Translations under genes and position numbers: made by a program
Shown: positions 1-4,861 of the stretch, in pieces
Layout: each line of letters begins with the position of its first letter
How positions within the stretch are numbered: the stretch's first letter is position 1
Assembly: GCA_903970355.1 (NCBI GenBank)
Contig: CAJCIF010000416.1
Coordinates: forward strand, 1-5,145
Reading direction: 5' to 3'
DNA from: Actinomycetota bacterium
GTDB lineage: Bacteria; Cyanobacteriota; Vampirovibrionia; Obscuribacterales; Obscuribacteraceae
Length of the DNA stretch: 5,145 nt
Notes under the pieces: model-generated
What the model saw: the letters and a program-made list of their open reading frames with translations, nothing else
Told to the model about the DNA's origin: nothing
The model's database searches: none

Positions 1-485
1 AGAGCAGCGCCACCAAGGGCGATACCAAGAACAAAATGGCAGAGCCACGTGAAACGTTTGGTATATGAATAGAACGACAGCCAGACAATAGCAATTGGAG
101 AGAGTTTTAAACATATTTCCGGCAATTGCATAGCTGCCAAAAGCATAATTGCAAAAGAAGCGATGGCGAAACTGTAAACTTGCACCTTTTTAATTGTGCC
201 CTGGGGGATGGAACGATTAGCTGTACGAGGGTTGCGGCGATCGATTTCGGCATCAATTGCCCGGTTAAGACTCATTGCTGCCGAGCGGGCTCCAGCAAAC
301 GCAATGATCGTAAACACAAATACTCTTGCGTCTGGTAATTTGTCACTGGCTAAGATTAAGCCTGAAAGTGCAAAGGGGAGCGCGAATACGGTGTGCTCGA
401 TCTTAATGAGCTCGCACCATTCGCGAAGACTTTTAATTAAAGAGTGTCTAGCAACTGGTCGCGAGTCACTGGATGTATTTTGCAT
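1..485 (-). CDS. UbiA-family aromatic prenyltransferase (4-hydroxybenzoate polyprenyltransferase / MqnP-like), N-terminal part, cut by window edge
   Basis: This integral membrane enzyme attaches a polyprenyl chain to an aromatic acid in quinone synthesis (4-hydroxybenzoate in the ubiquinone route, or the futalosine-pathway intermediate for menaquinone). I translated the reverse strand by hand and got 161 codons before the window ends. Residues 30-40 read EHTVFALPFAL, a hallmark of this family. N74, D78 and D82 form the first NxxxDxxxD motif, which binds Mg2+ and prenyl diphosphate, followed by RRNPRTANR. Residues 141-149 read YTKRFTWLC, typical of bacterial UbiA/MqnP. Hydrophobic segments lie near 32-47, 54-70, 103-120 and 128-140. 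The second Asp-rich motif and the later helices are outside the window. The ATG at 485-483 is the first ATG in frame; only a weak GGGAT-like site precedes it, and the frame stays open upstream. Family assignment is firm; choosing between UbiA and MqnP is not possible from this fragment. Confidence 0.9.
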   Translation of the reverse strand, partial: MQNTSSDSRPVARHSLIKSLREWCELIKIEHTVFALPFALSGLILASDKLPDARVFVFTIIAFAGARSAAMSLNRAIDAEIDRRNPRTANRSIPQGTIKKVQVYSFAIASFAIMLLAAMQLPEICLKLSPIAIVWLSFYSYTKRFTWLCHFVLGIALGGAA

Positions 486-547
486 TACTAAATGATATCC
501 CAATAAGGCTTTTGGACATCGGCGCAGGTTATTTTGAAGCCTGATAC

Positions 548-576
548 TTGATAAATTGTCATGTTGCTGGCATTAT
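548..576 (+). promoter_or_regulatory. Predicted sigma70-type promoter for the 662-1174 gene
   Basis: TTGATA (548-553) and CATTAT (571-576) are separated by exactly 17 bases. They match the sigma70 consensus at 5/6 and 4/6 positions. Transcription would start near 583, about 79 bases before the ATG at 662. This is a pattern match by eye and has not been scored against background. I found no equally good promoter on the opposite strand for the prenyltransferase gene. Confidence 0.5.
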
Positions 577-578
577 GG

Positions 579-588
579 CCTTGCAAGG
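579..588. promoter_or_regulatory. 10-bp perfect palindrome at predicted start point (possible operator)
   Basis: CCTTGCAAGG is a perfect inverted repeat with no spacer. It begins three bases after the predicted -10 box and covers the predicted start site. A dimeric repressor could bind here. A single 10-bp palindrome can also arise by chance, and its position is the main argument for function. Confidence 0.25.
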
Positions 589-645
589 TGTTGTTTGGGA
601 CCGCATTCGGTAGACTAATAAACTGACGTGGTGCGTTTCTAAAAC

Positions 646-650
646 GAGGG
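646..650 (+). promoter_or_regulatory. Ribosome binding site for the 662-1174 gene
   Basis: GAGGG lies 11 bases before the ATG at 662. The spacing is slightly long but usable. It is the only purine-rich Shine-Dalgarno match nearby and supports both the reality and the start of the downstream gene. Confidence 0.5.
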
Positions 651-661
651 TAAGAAACGAA

Positions 662-1174
662 ATGAGTTCGAATAATGACAGTCATCACGGGGTCCAAACT
701 ATCGATTTACAGGGCGTAGCATCGTTTGCGGCTCTGGTCGAGGTTCTAGCCCAAGAACTGGGAACGTCTCCCGGAAAAATTCATGGCGTGCTGCCAAACG
801 GCTCGTCCTTTAATGAACTAGTTGGTGAAATTGAACTCAACAATCAAGGATATCAACGCCGCATCATTCTTTTCACAAAGCCAAATTCACCGCTCACGGT
901 GAGATTCAAAACTTCGTGGAGAGAAGGCCAGAAATCGGGTGATGGCGGTGTCGTGGCTGACTATTTCCTGAGCGCTTCCGTTGAACAAATCACACCGCAA
1001 GGCAGAGCTCTTGCCCGCTATATTGAAGATATTTTTGCAATATTGGATCGAATGGTTTCACTTGGTCAGAGCAGCAAATTAGCGGCAATGCAGGTGTCGT
1101 CTGCAGCTTTGGAAGCATTTGAAAGTGCAGAAGCCGATCGCCTCGTACGCGCTGTTGAGCCGAAAAACAAATAA
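662..1174 (+). CDS. Unrecognised conserved-type hypothetical protein, 170 residues, probably cytoplasmic
   Basis: I do not recognise this protein family. It has 170 residues, no signal peptide and no stretch hydrophobic enough for a membrane span. Residues 1-12 are polar and likely disordered. Residues 13-60 look like a mixed alpha/beta segment (DLQGVASFAALVEVLAQEL, then an IHGVLPNGSSF turn). Residues 60-110 hold strand-like stretches (RRIILFTKP, LTVRFKTSW, DYFLSASVE) around a glycine-rich loop (SGDGGVV). Residues 114-163 form a long amphipathic helical region, from GRALARYIEDIFAILDRM to ALEAFESAEADRLVRAV. The reading frame is open throughout, starts at an ATG behind GAGGG, has a promoter-like sequence upstream and fills the space between two minus-strand genes. 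It is divergent from the prenyltransferase and convergent with rodA, so it is probably monocistronic. No cofactor or catalytic motif stands out, so no function is proposed. Confidence 0.75.
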   Translation: MSSNNDSHHGVQTIDLQGVASFAALVEVLAQELGTSPGKIHGVLPNGSSFNELVGEIELNNQGYQRRIILFTKPNSPLTVRFKTSWREGQKSGDGGVVADYFLSASVEQITPQGRALARYIEDIFAILDRMVSLGQSSKLAAMQVSSAALEAFESAEADRLVRAVEPKNK

Positions 1175-1177
1175 ACC

Positions 1178-1191
1178 AGCCCATTTAGGCT
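1178..1191. terminator. Weak candidate bidirectional terminator between convergent genes
   Basis: AGCC and GGCT form a 4-bp stem around a 6-base loop in the 23-base gap between the two stop codons. On the plus side it is followed by a short T-rich run (CCGCTTTTATT). On the minus side, downstream of rodA, it is followed by GGTTTATTTGTTTTTC. The T tracts fit, but the stem is short for an intrinsic terminator. Confidence 0.25.
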
Positions 1192-1197
1192 CCGCTT

Positions 1198-2496
1198 TTA
1201 TTCAGCAGGATCCTTTTGTTGAACTGGATTGACTATTTGGATTGACTGTAACAAGCCAATTGAAATGAGATCCACAAGCAGTGCTGTTCCCCCATAGCTC
1301 AAGAAAGGCAGGGGCACGCCGGCTACCGGCATGATGCCCATGGTCATGCCCACGTTCAAAAAGACGTGGAAAAGAAACATACACATTACCCCAATCGCTA
1401 ATGTGCTGCCGACGGGGTCGGCACGACTCTGTATGGCAGTAAGCACGCCCCGAATACAAATAATGGTGTAGGCCGAAATGACAAGGAGAGTTATCTTGAA
1501 ACCCAGCTCTTCACCGACAACCGCAAAAATAAAGTCTGTGTGTCTTTCCGGAATGAAGGCGCCCTGGCTTTGATTGCCTTTACCAAGTCCGGTGCCGTTT
1601 ACGCCACCACTGCCGATGGCAATTAAACTCTGCAAAATGTGGTATCCGGAACCACGTGGATCTTCGTAAGGATTAACGAAACTGGTCAATCTTTTCTGTT
1701 GATATTCTTTCAAAAGACCCCAAAACTGGGGGCGCAAGTGGCCCGCGCCGAAATTAGCGCAGAGTACAATGGCAATTAGAAACACGCGTATGAAAAAGTT
1801 CCAATTGCCGACACGCCAGAAAAACAACAACCAAAATACCAGTGCGATCATAAAGCCATACCAGTACTCGTCACCCACCGCATTCAGTATCAAACTAACA
1901 ATGGGACTGATAAGCACGAGAAGGTCTGAAAACGTGGCTCCAGCCCAATAAGACATGCCAAGAAAAAGAGCCCCGAATGTGAGTGAAGTGCCAAGATCCG
2001 GCTGCTTGAATACAAGGATGGCGGGAGGAACGATGATGGCGATCAATTTGAAAATATCGAAAAACGATCTAATTGGTCGGTTGCCGAGCCAGGCAGCCAG
2101 AGTGAAAATAACAACAAGTTTCGCCAGTTCTGATGGTTGCAGGGTAATTGGACCAAGAGCGAGCCAACGCTGTGCGCCCTGAGCGGAATGTCCTTTCAAC
2201 ATAACAGCAAGCAAAAGGCCAAGATTAGCAAGATAGATCGGGATAACGACCCATCTCTTTGTCCAAAAGCTATAGGGGACGGCACTGAAAAAGACAAGCA
2301 GGATTAAGCCCACCCACATGAAATCGAGCTGCTTATCGTAATAGCCGGCTGTATGTTGGGACCATTTTAAAGTTGATAGACCGACACCGACTAGAAATGC
2401 GGTGGCTGCCAAGAGCCAACCGTCTATGCGGCTCAGAAAATCAAAGGCGATCCGCAGGAGCGGAGAAAATGGTGTAGCACGGGAAACTGTGTTCAA
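1198..2496 (-). CDS. rodA: RodA, SEDS-family peptidoglycan glycosyltransferase of the elongasome
   Basis: RodA polymerises lipid II into glycan strands during side-wall growth, working in the membrane with a class B PBP (PBP2) and the MreBCD scaffold. The protein has 432 residues with about ten or more hydrophobic segments, starting near residue 26 (DGWLLAATAFLVGVGL). Family hallmarks are QRWLALGPITLQPSELAKL (109-127), KQPDLGTSL (164-172), GVNGTGLGKG (298-307), PERHTDFIFAVVGEELG (316-332) and GVPLPFLSYGGT (393-404). D321 in HTDF matches the Asp essential for SEDS polymerase activity. It is about 60 residues longer than E. coli RodA (370), mostly from a hydrophobic segment around 185-250. The start is a TTG at 2496-2494: an in-frame TGA lies three codons upstream (the minE stop), and no ATG or GTG occurs before the first membrane helix. 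The gene begins 9 bp after minE and closes the operon. FtsW is the alternative; the HTDFIF form and min linkage favour RodA. Confidence 0.95.
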   Translation of the reverse strand: MNTVSRATPFSPLLRIAFDFLSRIDGWLLAATAFLVGVGLSTLKWSQHTAGYYDKQLDFMWVGLILLVFFSAVPYSFWTKRWVVIPIYLANLGLLLAVMLKGHSAQGAQRWLALGPITLQPSELAKLVVIFTLAAWLGNRPIRSFFDIFKLIAIIVPPAILVFKQPDLGTSLTFGALFLGMSYWAGATFSDLLVLISPIVSLILNAVGDEYWYGFMIALVFWLLFFWRVGNWNFFIRVFLIAIVLCANFGAGHLRPQFWGLLKEYQQKRLTSFVNPYEDPRGSGYHILQSLIAIGSGGVNGTGLGKGNQSQGAFIPERHTDFIFAVVGEELGFKITLLVISAYTIICIRGVLTAIQSRADPVGSTLAIGVMCMFLFHVFLNVGMTMGIMPVAGVPLPFLSYGGTALLVDLISIGLLQSIQIVNPVQQKDPAE

Positions 2497-2505
2497 TCGG
2501 ACCCA

Positions 2506-2778
2506 TCAACATTTGGAGCGCAAGAGCCTAAAGTTTGCAATGAGGGCGGCTCTCCGTTCATATTGTTGCAGATCGAATTGAGTTGTTTCCTTATCTAACT
2601 CAAAGTACCTTTGGACAACAGCCAATAATTCTTCTTGCAGAATCTCCAGCCGACCGGCAGGCAATTCCAACCTGTCATGGACGAGCATGGTGCGCATGCG
2701 GTCCTTTGCTAGACTCCCGGAAGAATTAGCCGGAGTACCAAAAATCCAATTTAACAGTTGCACTTTTAGCTCCTCCAT
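2506..2778 (-). CDS. minE: MinE, topological specificity factor of the Min system
   Basis: MinE displaces MinC from MinD and stimulates MinD ATP hydrolysis, releasing MinD from the membrane and driving Min pattern formation. The 90 residues (E. coli 88) show the expected order. An N-terminal amphipathic membrane-targeting stretch (LLNWIF, 8-13) comes first. The MinD-contact segment AKDRMRTMLVHDR (24-36) follows, then a helix through EILQEELLAVVQRYFELD (45-62), and a C-terminal beta segment that is divergent in sequence (71-87). The annotated ATG overlaps the minD stop as TAATG, indicating translational coupling. A GTG at codon 6 (2763-2761) is a competing start because GGAGGAG sits six bases before it. 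That start would give an 85-residue protein beginning directly with the membrane-targeting stretch. Family assignment is secure; the exact start is not. Confidence 0.95.
   Translation of the reverse strand: MEELKVQLLNWIFGTPANSSGSLAKDRMRTMLVHDRLELPAGRLEILQEELLAVVQRYFELDKETTQFDLQQYERRAALIANFRLLRSKC
2770..2776 (-). promoter_or_regulatory. Shine-Dalgarno-like GGAGGAG inside the minE 5' end, pointing to an internal GTG start
   Basis: GGAGGAG overlaps the ATG-proximal codons of minE and lies six bases upstream of a GTG (2763-2761), which is ideal Shine-Dalgarno spacing. By contrast, the ATG at 2778 has only weak purine sequence before it. The motif may therefore define the true minE start, or a second start. 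It could also be just two GAG (Glu) codons. Confidence 0.45.
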
Positions 2779-3593
2779 TAGACTCGTGCGACTGGTGCAA
2801 AGAATTTCACCAATCGAGAAATCCAGGTGCTGTTAGGAGCGTCCAGATCCATAAGAGGTACGTCTTCACCACGCAACCGTCTGGCAATGTTTCGGAAAGC
2901 CAGTCCGGAGCGAGTATTGTCGGTACCTGATACCGGTTCGCCCTTGTTTGTGGAGATGATTATCTCTTCGTCTTCCGGCACTACACCGAGAAGTTTGATG
3001 GACAATATTTCCAGGACATCATCGACACTCATCATGTCGCTGCTCTTCACCATGGCTGGCCGGATGCGGTTGATTACCAATCGATATTGCTCGATTTCGT
3101 CCTTTCGTGCTTCCAATAAGCCAATGATGCGATCGGCATCACGCACGGCGGACATTTCCGGTGTCGTAATAACGATTGCTTCTTCGGCTCCAGCAATAGC
3201 ATTTTGGAATCCACTTTCGATTCCAGCTGGACAGTCAATAATGACGAACTCAAATGTGTTTTTAAGCTCAATACAGAGCTTCTTCATTTGTTCGGCATTT
3301 ACGGCTGTCTTATCGCGGGTTTGGGCGGCCGGCAAAAGACTGAGGGTCGGCATCCGTTTGTCCTTGACGAGAGCTTGCCGGAGTTTGCATCGTTCTTCAA
3401 CTACATCCACCAAGTTGTAGACGACTCTATTCTCAAGTCCCATCAAAATGTCGAGATTGCGCAGTCCTATGTCCATGTCCACCAGGGCAACGCTCGCTCC
3501 TGTATTAGCCAGCGCTACACCTATGTTGGCGGAAGCCGTCGTTTTGCCGACGCCTCCCTTACCCGAAGTTATAACAATCACTCGTCCGCTCAT
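2778..3593 (-). CDS. minD: MinD, septum-site-determining membrane ATPase
   Basis: MinD is a ParA/MinD-type P-loop ATPase. Bound to ATP it dimerises, binds the membrane, recruits and activates MinC, and is released by MinE. The 271 residues match the family length (E. coli 270). The deviant Walker A motif GKGGVGKTT spans 11-19, with signature Lys12 and catalytic-site Lys17. The switch I region VDMDIGLRNLDILMG is at 38-52 (D39 and D41). The Walker B/switch II sequence VIIDCPAGIE is at 117-126, with D120. The last residues, WISRLVKFFAPV (257-268), form an amphipathic helix with basic and bulky hydrophobic faces, the expected membrane-targeting sequence. The ATG at 3593 starts at the usual place for the family; only a weak CGGG-like site precedes it. 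minC ends 45 bp upstream and minE overlaps by one base downstream. All key residues are present, so it should be active. Confidence 0.98.
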   Translation of the reverse strand: MSGRVIVITSGKGGVGKTTASANIGVALANTGASVALVDMDIGLRNLDILMGLENRVVYNLVDVVEERCKLRQALVKDKRMPTLSLLPAAQTRDKTAVNAEQMKKLCIELKNTFEFVIIDCPAGIESGFQNAIAGAEEAIVITTPEMSAVRDADRIIGLLEARKDEIEQYRLVINRIRPAMVKSSDMMSVDDVLEILSIKLLGVVPEDEEIIISTNKGEPVSGTDNTRSGLAFRNIARRLRGEDVPLMDLDAPNSTWISRLVKFFAPVARV

Positions 3594-3638
3594 TCAGTGT
3601 ACCCGTTGCGAAAGGAAGGGATGATGGAAAGCCGGGTG

Positions 3639-4493
3639 TTACTCGAAGTAACTCCTTGTGATGCGAATTTTTCCTTCAATAAGTCGAGCCGATTCCGGAG
3701 CAGCTGGCCCGCCTACTTTGATACCGGTTCGATCCGGTGAACGTGCAATAGCATTGCTAATGCGAATTTGAATTGGTTCGAGTTTGAGGGCTCGAATTTC
3801 AGCGTTGTCATTGCCGCCGATACCAGCATGCGCTATGCCGCGCAATGCTCCCCAAACTGTGATATCACCTGCTGCCACCACTTCCGCACCGGGATTGACA
3901 TCGCCGATGATTACGAGATTGCCGCTGTGACTGACAGCCTGACCAGATCTCAAACCTTGCTTGAGAAAGAGTGTTGGTTCTTCTTCTTTCTTGAGATTGG
4001 GATCGACGAAATTTACCAGCTTAGGAGCATCTTCCGGATCCGGAGTTTCATCCGTCTCCACCATGACAATACGATCTTCAGTTGTATCGATTGTGATGCT
4101 TGTAATGTTGGGTTCTTCCGCTGTCACTTGCGGTACTTCTACCGGTAAGGCGCCTTCTGCTTCCACCGGTGCCACTGTAGGTAGTGACATTGGTTTGCCA
4201 AGGCCGATCGTAACGCCTCTTGCATCAAGCGCACTTCTCGTTGAAAGATCCAACGAGAACACTTGGCGAGGCGTTACTCCCAGCCCCTTCGTCAAAGCTA
4301 AAAGTTGAGCTACTTGCTGTTCTGTGAGTGTGAGCGATCCCAAATTGAGATCGACTGGTGTGCCCTTCCAAAAATGACTGGACAATTGGAGAGTGGAATT
4401 GAGTTGCTCGATTACTTCCTCCAATGTTGCGCAACCACTTACGTCAATGAGCACGCCTTGGTCTGGACGACTGATGATGGCTATTTTCGACAT
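3639..4493 (-). CDS. minC: MinC, septum-site-determining FtsZ inhibitor
   Basis: MinC antagonises FtsZ polymerisation away from mid-cell and is recruited to the membrane by MinD. Counting from the ATG at 4493 it has 284 residues (E. coli 231). The N-terminal FtsZ-inhibiting domain spans about 1-100 (SKIAIISRPDQGVLIDV; FWKGTPVDLNLGSLTLTEQQ). An acidic, Pro/Thr-rich linker of about 65 residues follows (around 105-172). The C-terminal beta-helix domain (173-284) carries RSGQ (182-185), the motif known for MinD binding, then GDVNPGAEVVAAGDITVWG and RGIAHAGIGGN. The ATG is chosen because it begins exactly where the family domain starts. An in-frame TTG at 4529, adding 12 residues, has a much stronger ribosome site (GAGGAG, six bases away). 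That site lies in a GC-rich repeat-like element and may be fortuitous. minC is first in the operon. Function is certain; the start is open. Confidence 0.95.
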   Translation of the reverse strand: MSKIAIISRPDQGVLIDVSGCATLEEVIEQLNSTLQLSSHFWKGTPVDLNLGSLTLTEQQVAQLLALTKGLGVTPRQVFSLDLSTRSALDARGVTIGLGKPMSLPTVAPVEAEGALPVEVPQVTAEEPNITSITIDTTEDRIVMVETDETPDPEDAPKLVNFVDPNLKKEEEPTLFLKQGLRSGQAVSHSGNLVIIGDVNPGAEVVAAGDITVWGALRGIAHAGIGGNDNAEIRALKLEPIQIRISNAIARSPDRTGIKVGGPAAPESARLIEGKIRITRSYFE

Positions 4494-4535
4494 CTTGGCT
4501 CTTGGAGAATGAGAGGGGATATTGCTCAACTACGG

Positions 4536-4541
4536 CTCCTC
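4536..4541 (-). promoter_or_regulatory. GAGGAG Shine-Dalgarno-like site before the alternative minC TTG start
   Basis: GAGGAG on the minus strand is six bases upstream of TTG (4529-4527), which is in frame with minC and adds SNIPSHSPRAK before the ATG-encoded methionine. rodA in the same operon also appears to use TTG, so a TTG start here is credible. The site lies at the edge of the hairpin element at 4544-4558, so it could be part of that element instead. Confidence 0.4.
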
Positions 4542-4543
4542 GC

Positions 4544-4558
4544 CGCAGCTTCGCTGCG
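4544..4558. repeat. GC-rich hairpin (6-bp stem, 3-base loop) within a GCG-rich repeat-like element in the minC leader
   Basis: CGCAGC and GCTGCG form a perfect 6-bp stem around TTC. The surrounding bases (about 4535-4569), read on the minus strand, are an imperfect run of short GCGA/AGCG-type units: GGAGCGAAAGCGCAGCGAAG, then CTGCGGCGAGGAGCC. This low-complexity, GC-rich make-up differs from the AT-rich sequence beside it and resembles short dispersed palindromic repeats. A second hairpin, TGCGCTT (4555-4561) with AAGCGCA (4579-4585), shares bases with the first, so the two cannot form together. Whether it recurs elsewhere in the genome cannot be seen from one window. Confidence 0.45.
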
Positions 4559-4570
4559 CTTTCGCTCCGT

Positions 4571-4600
4571 TTTTTACGAAGCGCAATATGAACTTGTCAA
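4571..4600 (-). promoter_or_regulatory. Predicted promoter P2 for the min operon
   Basis: On the minus strand a perfect -35 box TTGACA (4600-4595) is followed by an 18-base spacer and TAAAAA (4576-4571). Transcription would begin near 4564, giving a leader of about 35-70 bases depending on the minC start. Its -35 box shares one base with the -10 box of the upstream predicted promoter. Confidence 0.45.
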
Positions 4601-4628
4601 TCCTATGAGCTGGAAAACCGCTCGTCAA
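4600..4628 (-). promoter_or_regulatory. Predicted promoter P1 for the min operon
   Basis: On the minus strand TTGACG (4628-4623) is followed by a 17-base spacer and TAGGAT (4605-4600). This is 5/6 and 4/6 to the sigma70 consensus with optimal spacing. The start point would be near 4593, so the transcript would include both alternative hairpins of the minC leader. It is a visual prediction only. Confidence 0.55.
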
Positions 4629-4861
4629 GCCGCATGGCATAACGTTTGTATATCGATCACATTTATATTTTCATGACATTAGCATAAGAAAGAACGTCAA
4701 CCAGACAGATGCATCGCTTCCGAATAAATGAAGAGTTTGTCAGCACTTCACGTATTCCCAACAAATTTTCCGGATGATATTGGACAGATGGCCGACTGTG
4801 ACAAGAGGAACAAGCGCTTTCCCCGATAGTCCCATTGAAAAGAAGCTAAGAGGTAGTGAAA
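4629..4861. other. Intergenic region upstream of the divergent secreted-protein gene, no gene found
   Basis: This stretch is relatively AT-rich around 4640-4690 and contains no open frame worth calling; the best is a 22-codon ATG frame at 4709 without a ribosome site. I searched for a plus-strand promoter for the 4862 gene and found only poor matches. The minus-strand promoter P1 lies at its left border. No tRNA-like or strong terminator structure was recognised. Confidence 0.5.
4848..4853 (+). promoter_or_regulatory. Ribosome binding site for the secreted-protein gene, deciding its GTG start
   Basis: AAGAGG lies eight bases before GTG at 4862. It is too close (two bases) to the other in-frame GTG at 4856 and too far from the ATG at 4886. 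The in-frame TAA at 4847-4849 rules out any longer protein. This supports GTG 4862 as the start. Confidence 0.5.

Noticed and set aside
126..495. Plus-strand frames of 70 and 99 codons at the left edge
   Set aside because: Antisense to the UbiA-type prenyltransferase, whose NxxxDxxxD motif and membrane helices are clear on the other strand.
488..697. Minus-strand 69-codon frame over the divergent intergenic region
   Set aside because: It starts inside the plus-strand 662 gene, covers that gene's promoter and ribosome site, and shows no signal, domain or ribosome site.
2827..3420. Plus-strand open frame of 197 codons opposite minD
   Set aside because: It lies wholly antisense to a MinD gene with every family motif intact; its Ser/Arg-rich translation is the usual product of reading the opposite strand of a coding gene.
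3204..3740. Plus-strand open frame of 178 codons across minD and the end of minC
   Set aside because: Antisense to two certain genes, with no ribosome site and no recognisable domain.
3768..4676. Plus-strand open frames (3768-4148, 3961-4308, 4305-4676) opposite minC
   Set aside because: Mutually overlapping and antisense to MinC; composition is typical of shadow frames.
4640..4700. Possible plus-strand promoter for the secreted-protein gene in the AT-rich patch
   Set aside because: Combinations such as TTGTAT with TTTCAT match the consensus poorly and lie about 190 bases from the start; not good enough to annotate.
4709..4777. Short plus-strand ATG frame (22 codons) in the intergenic region
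   Set aside because: No ribosome site and no recognisable feature; frames this short are expected by chance.
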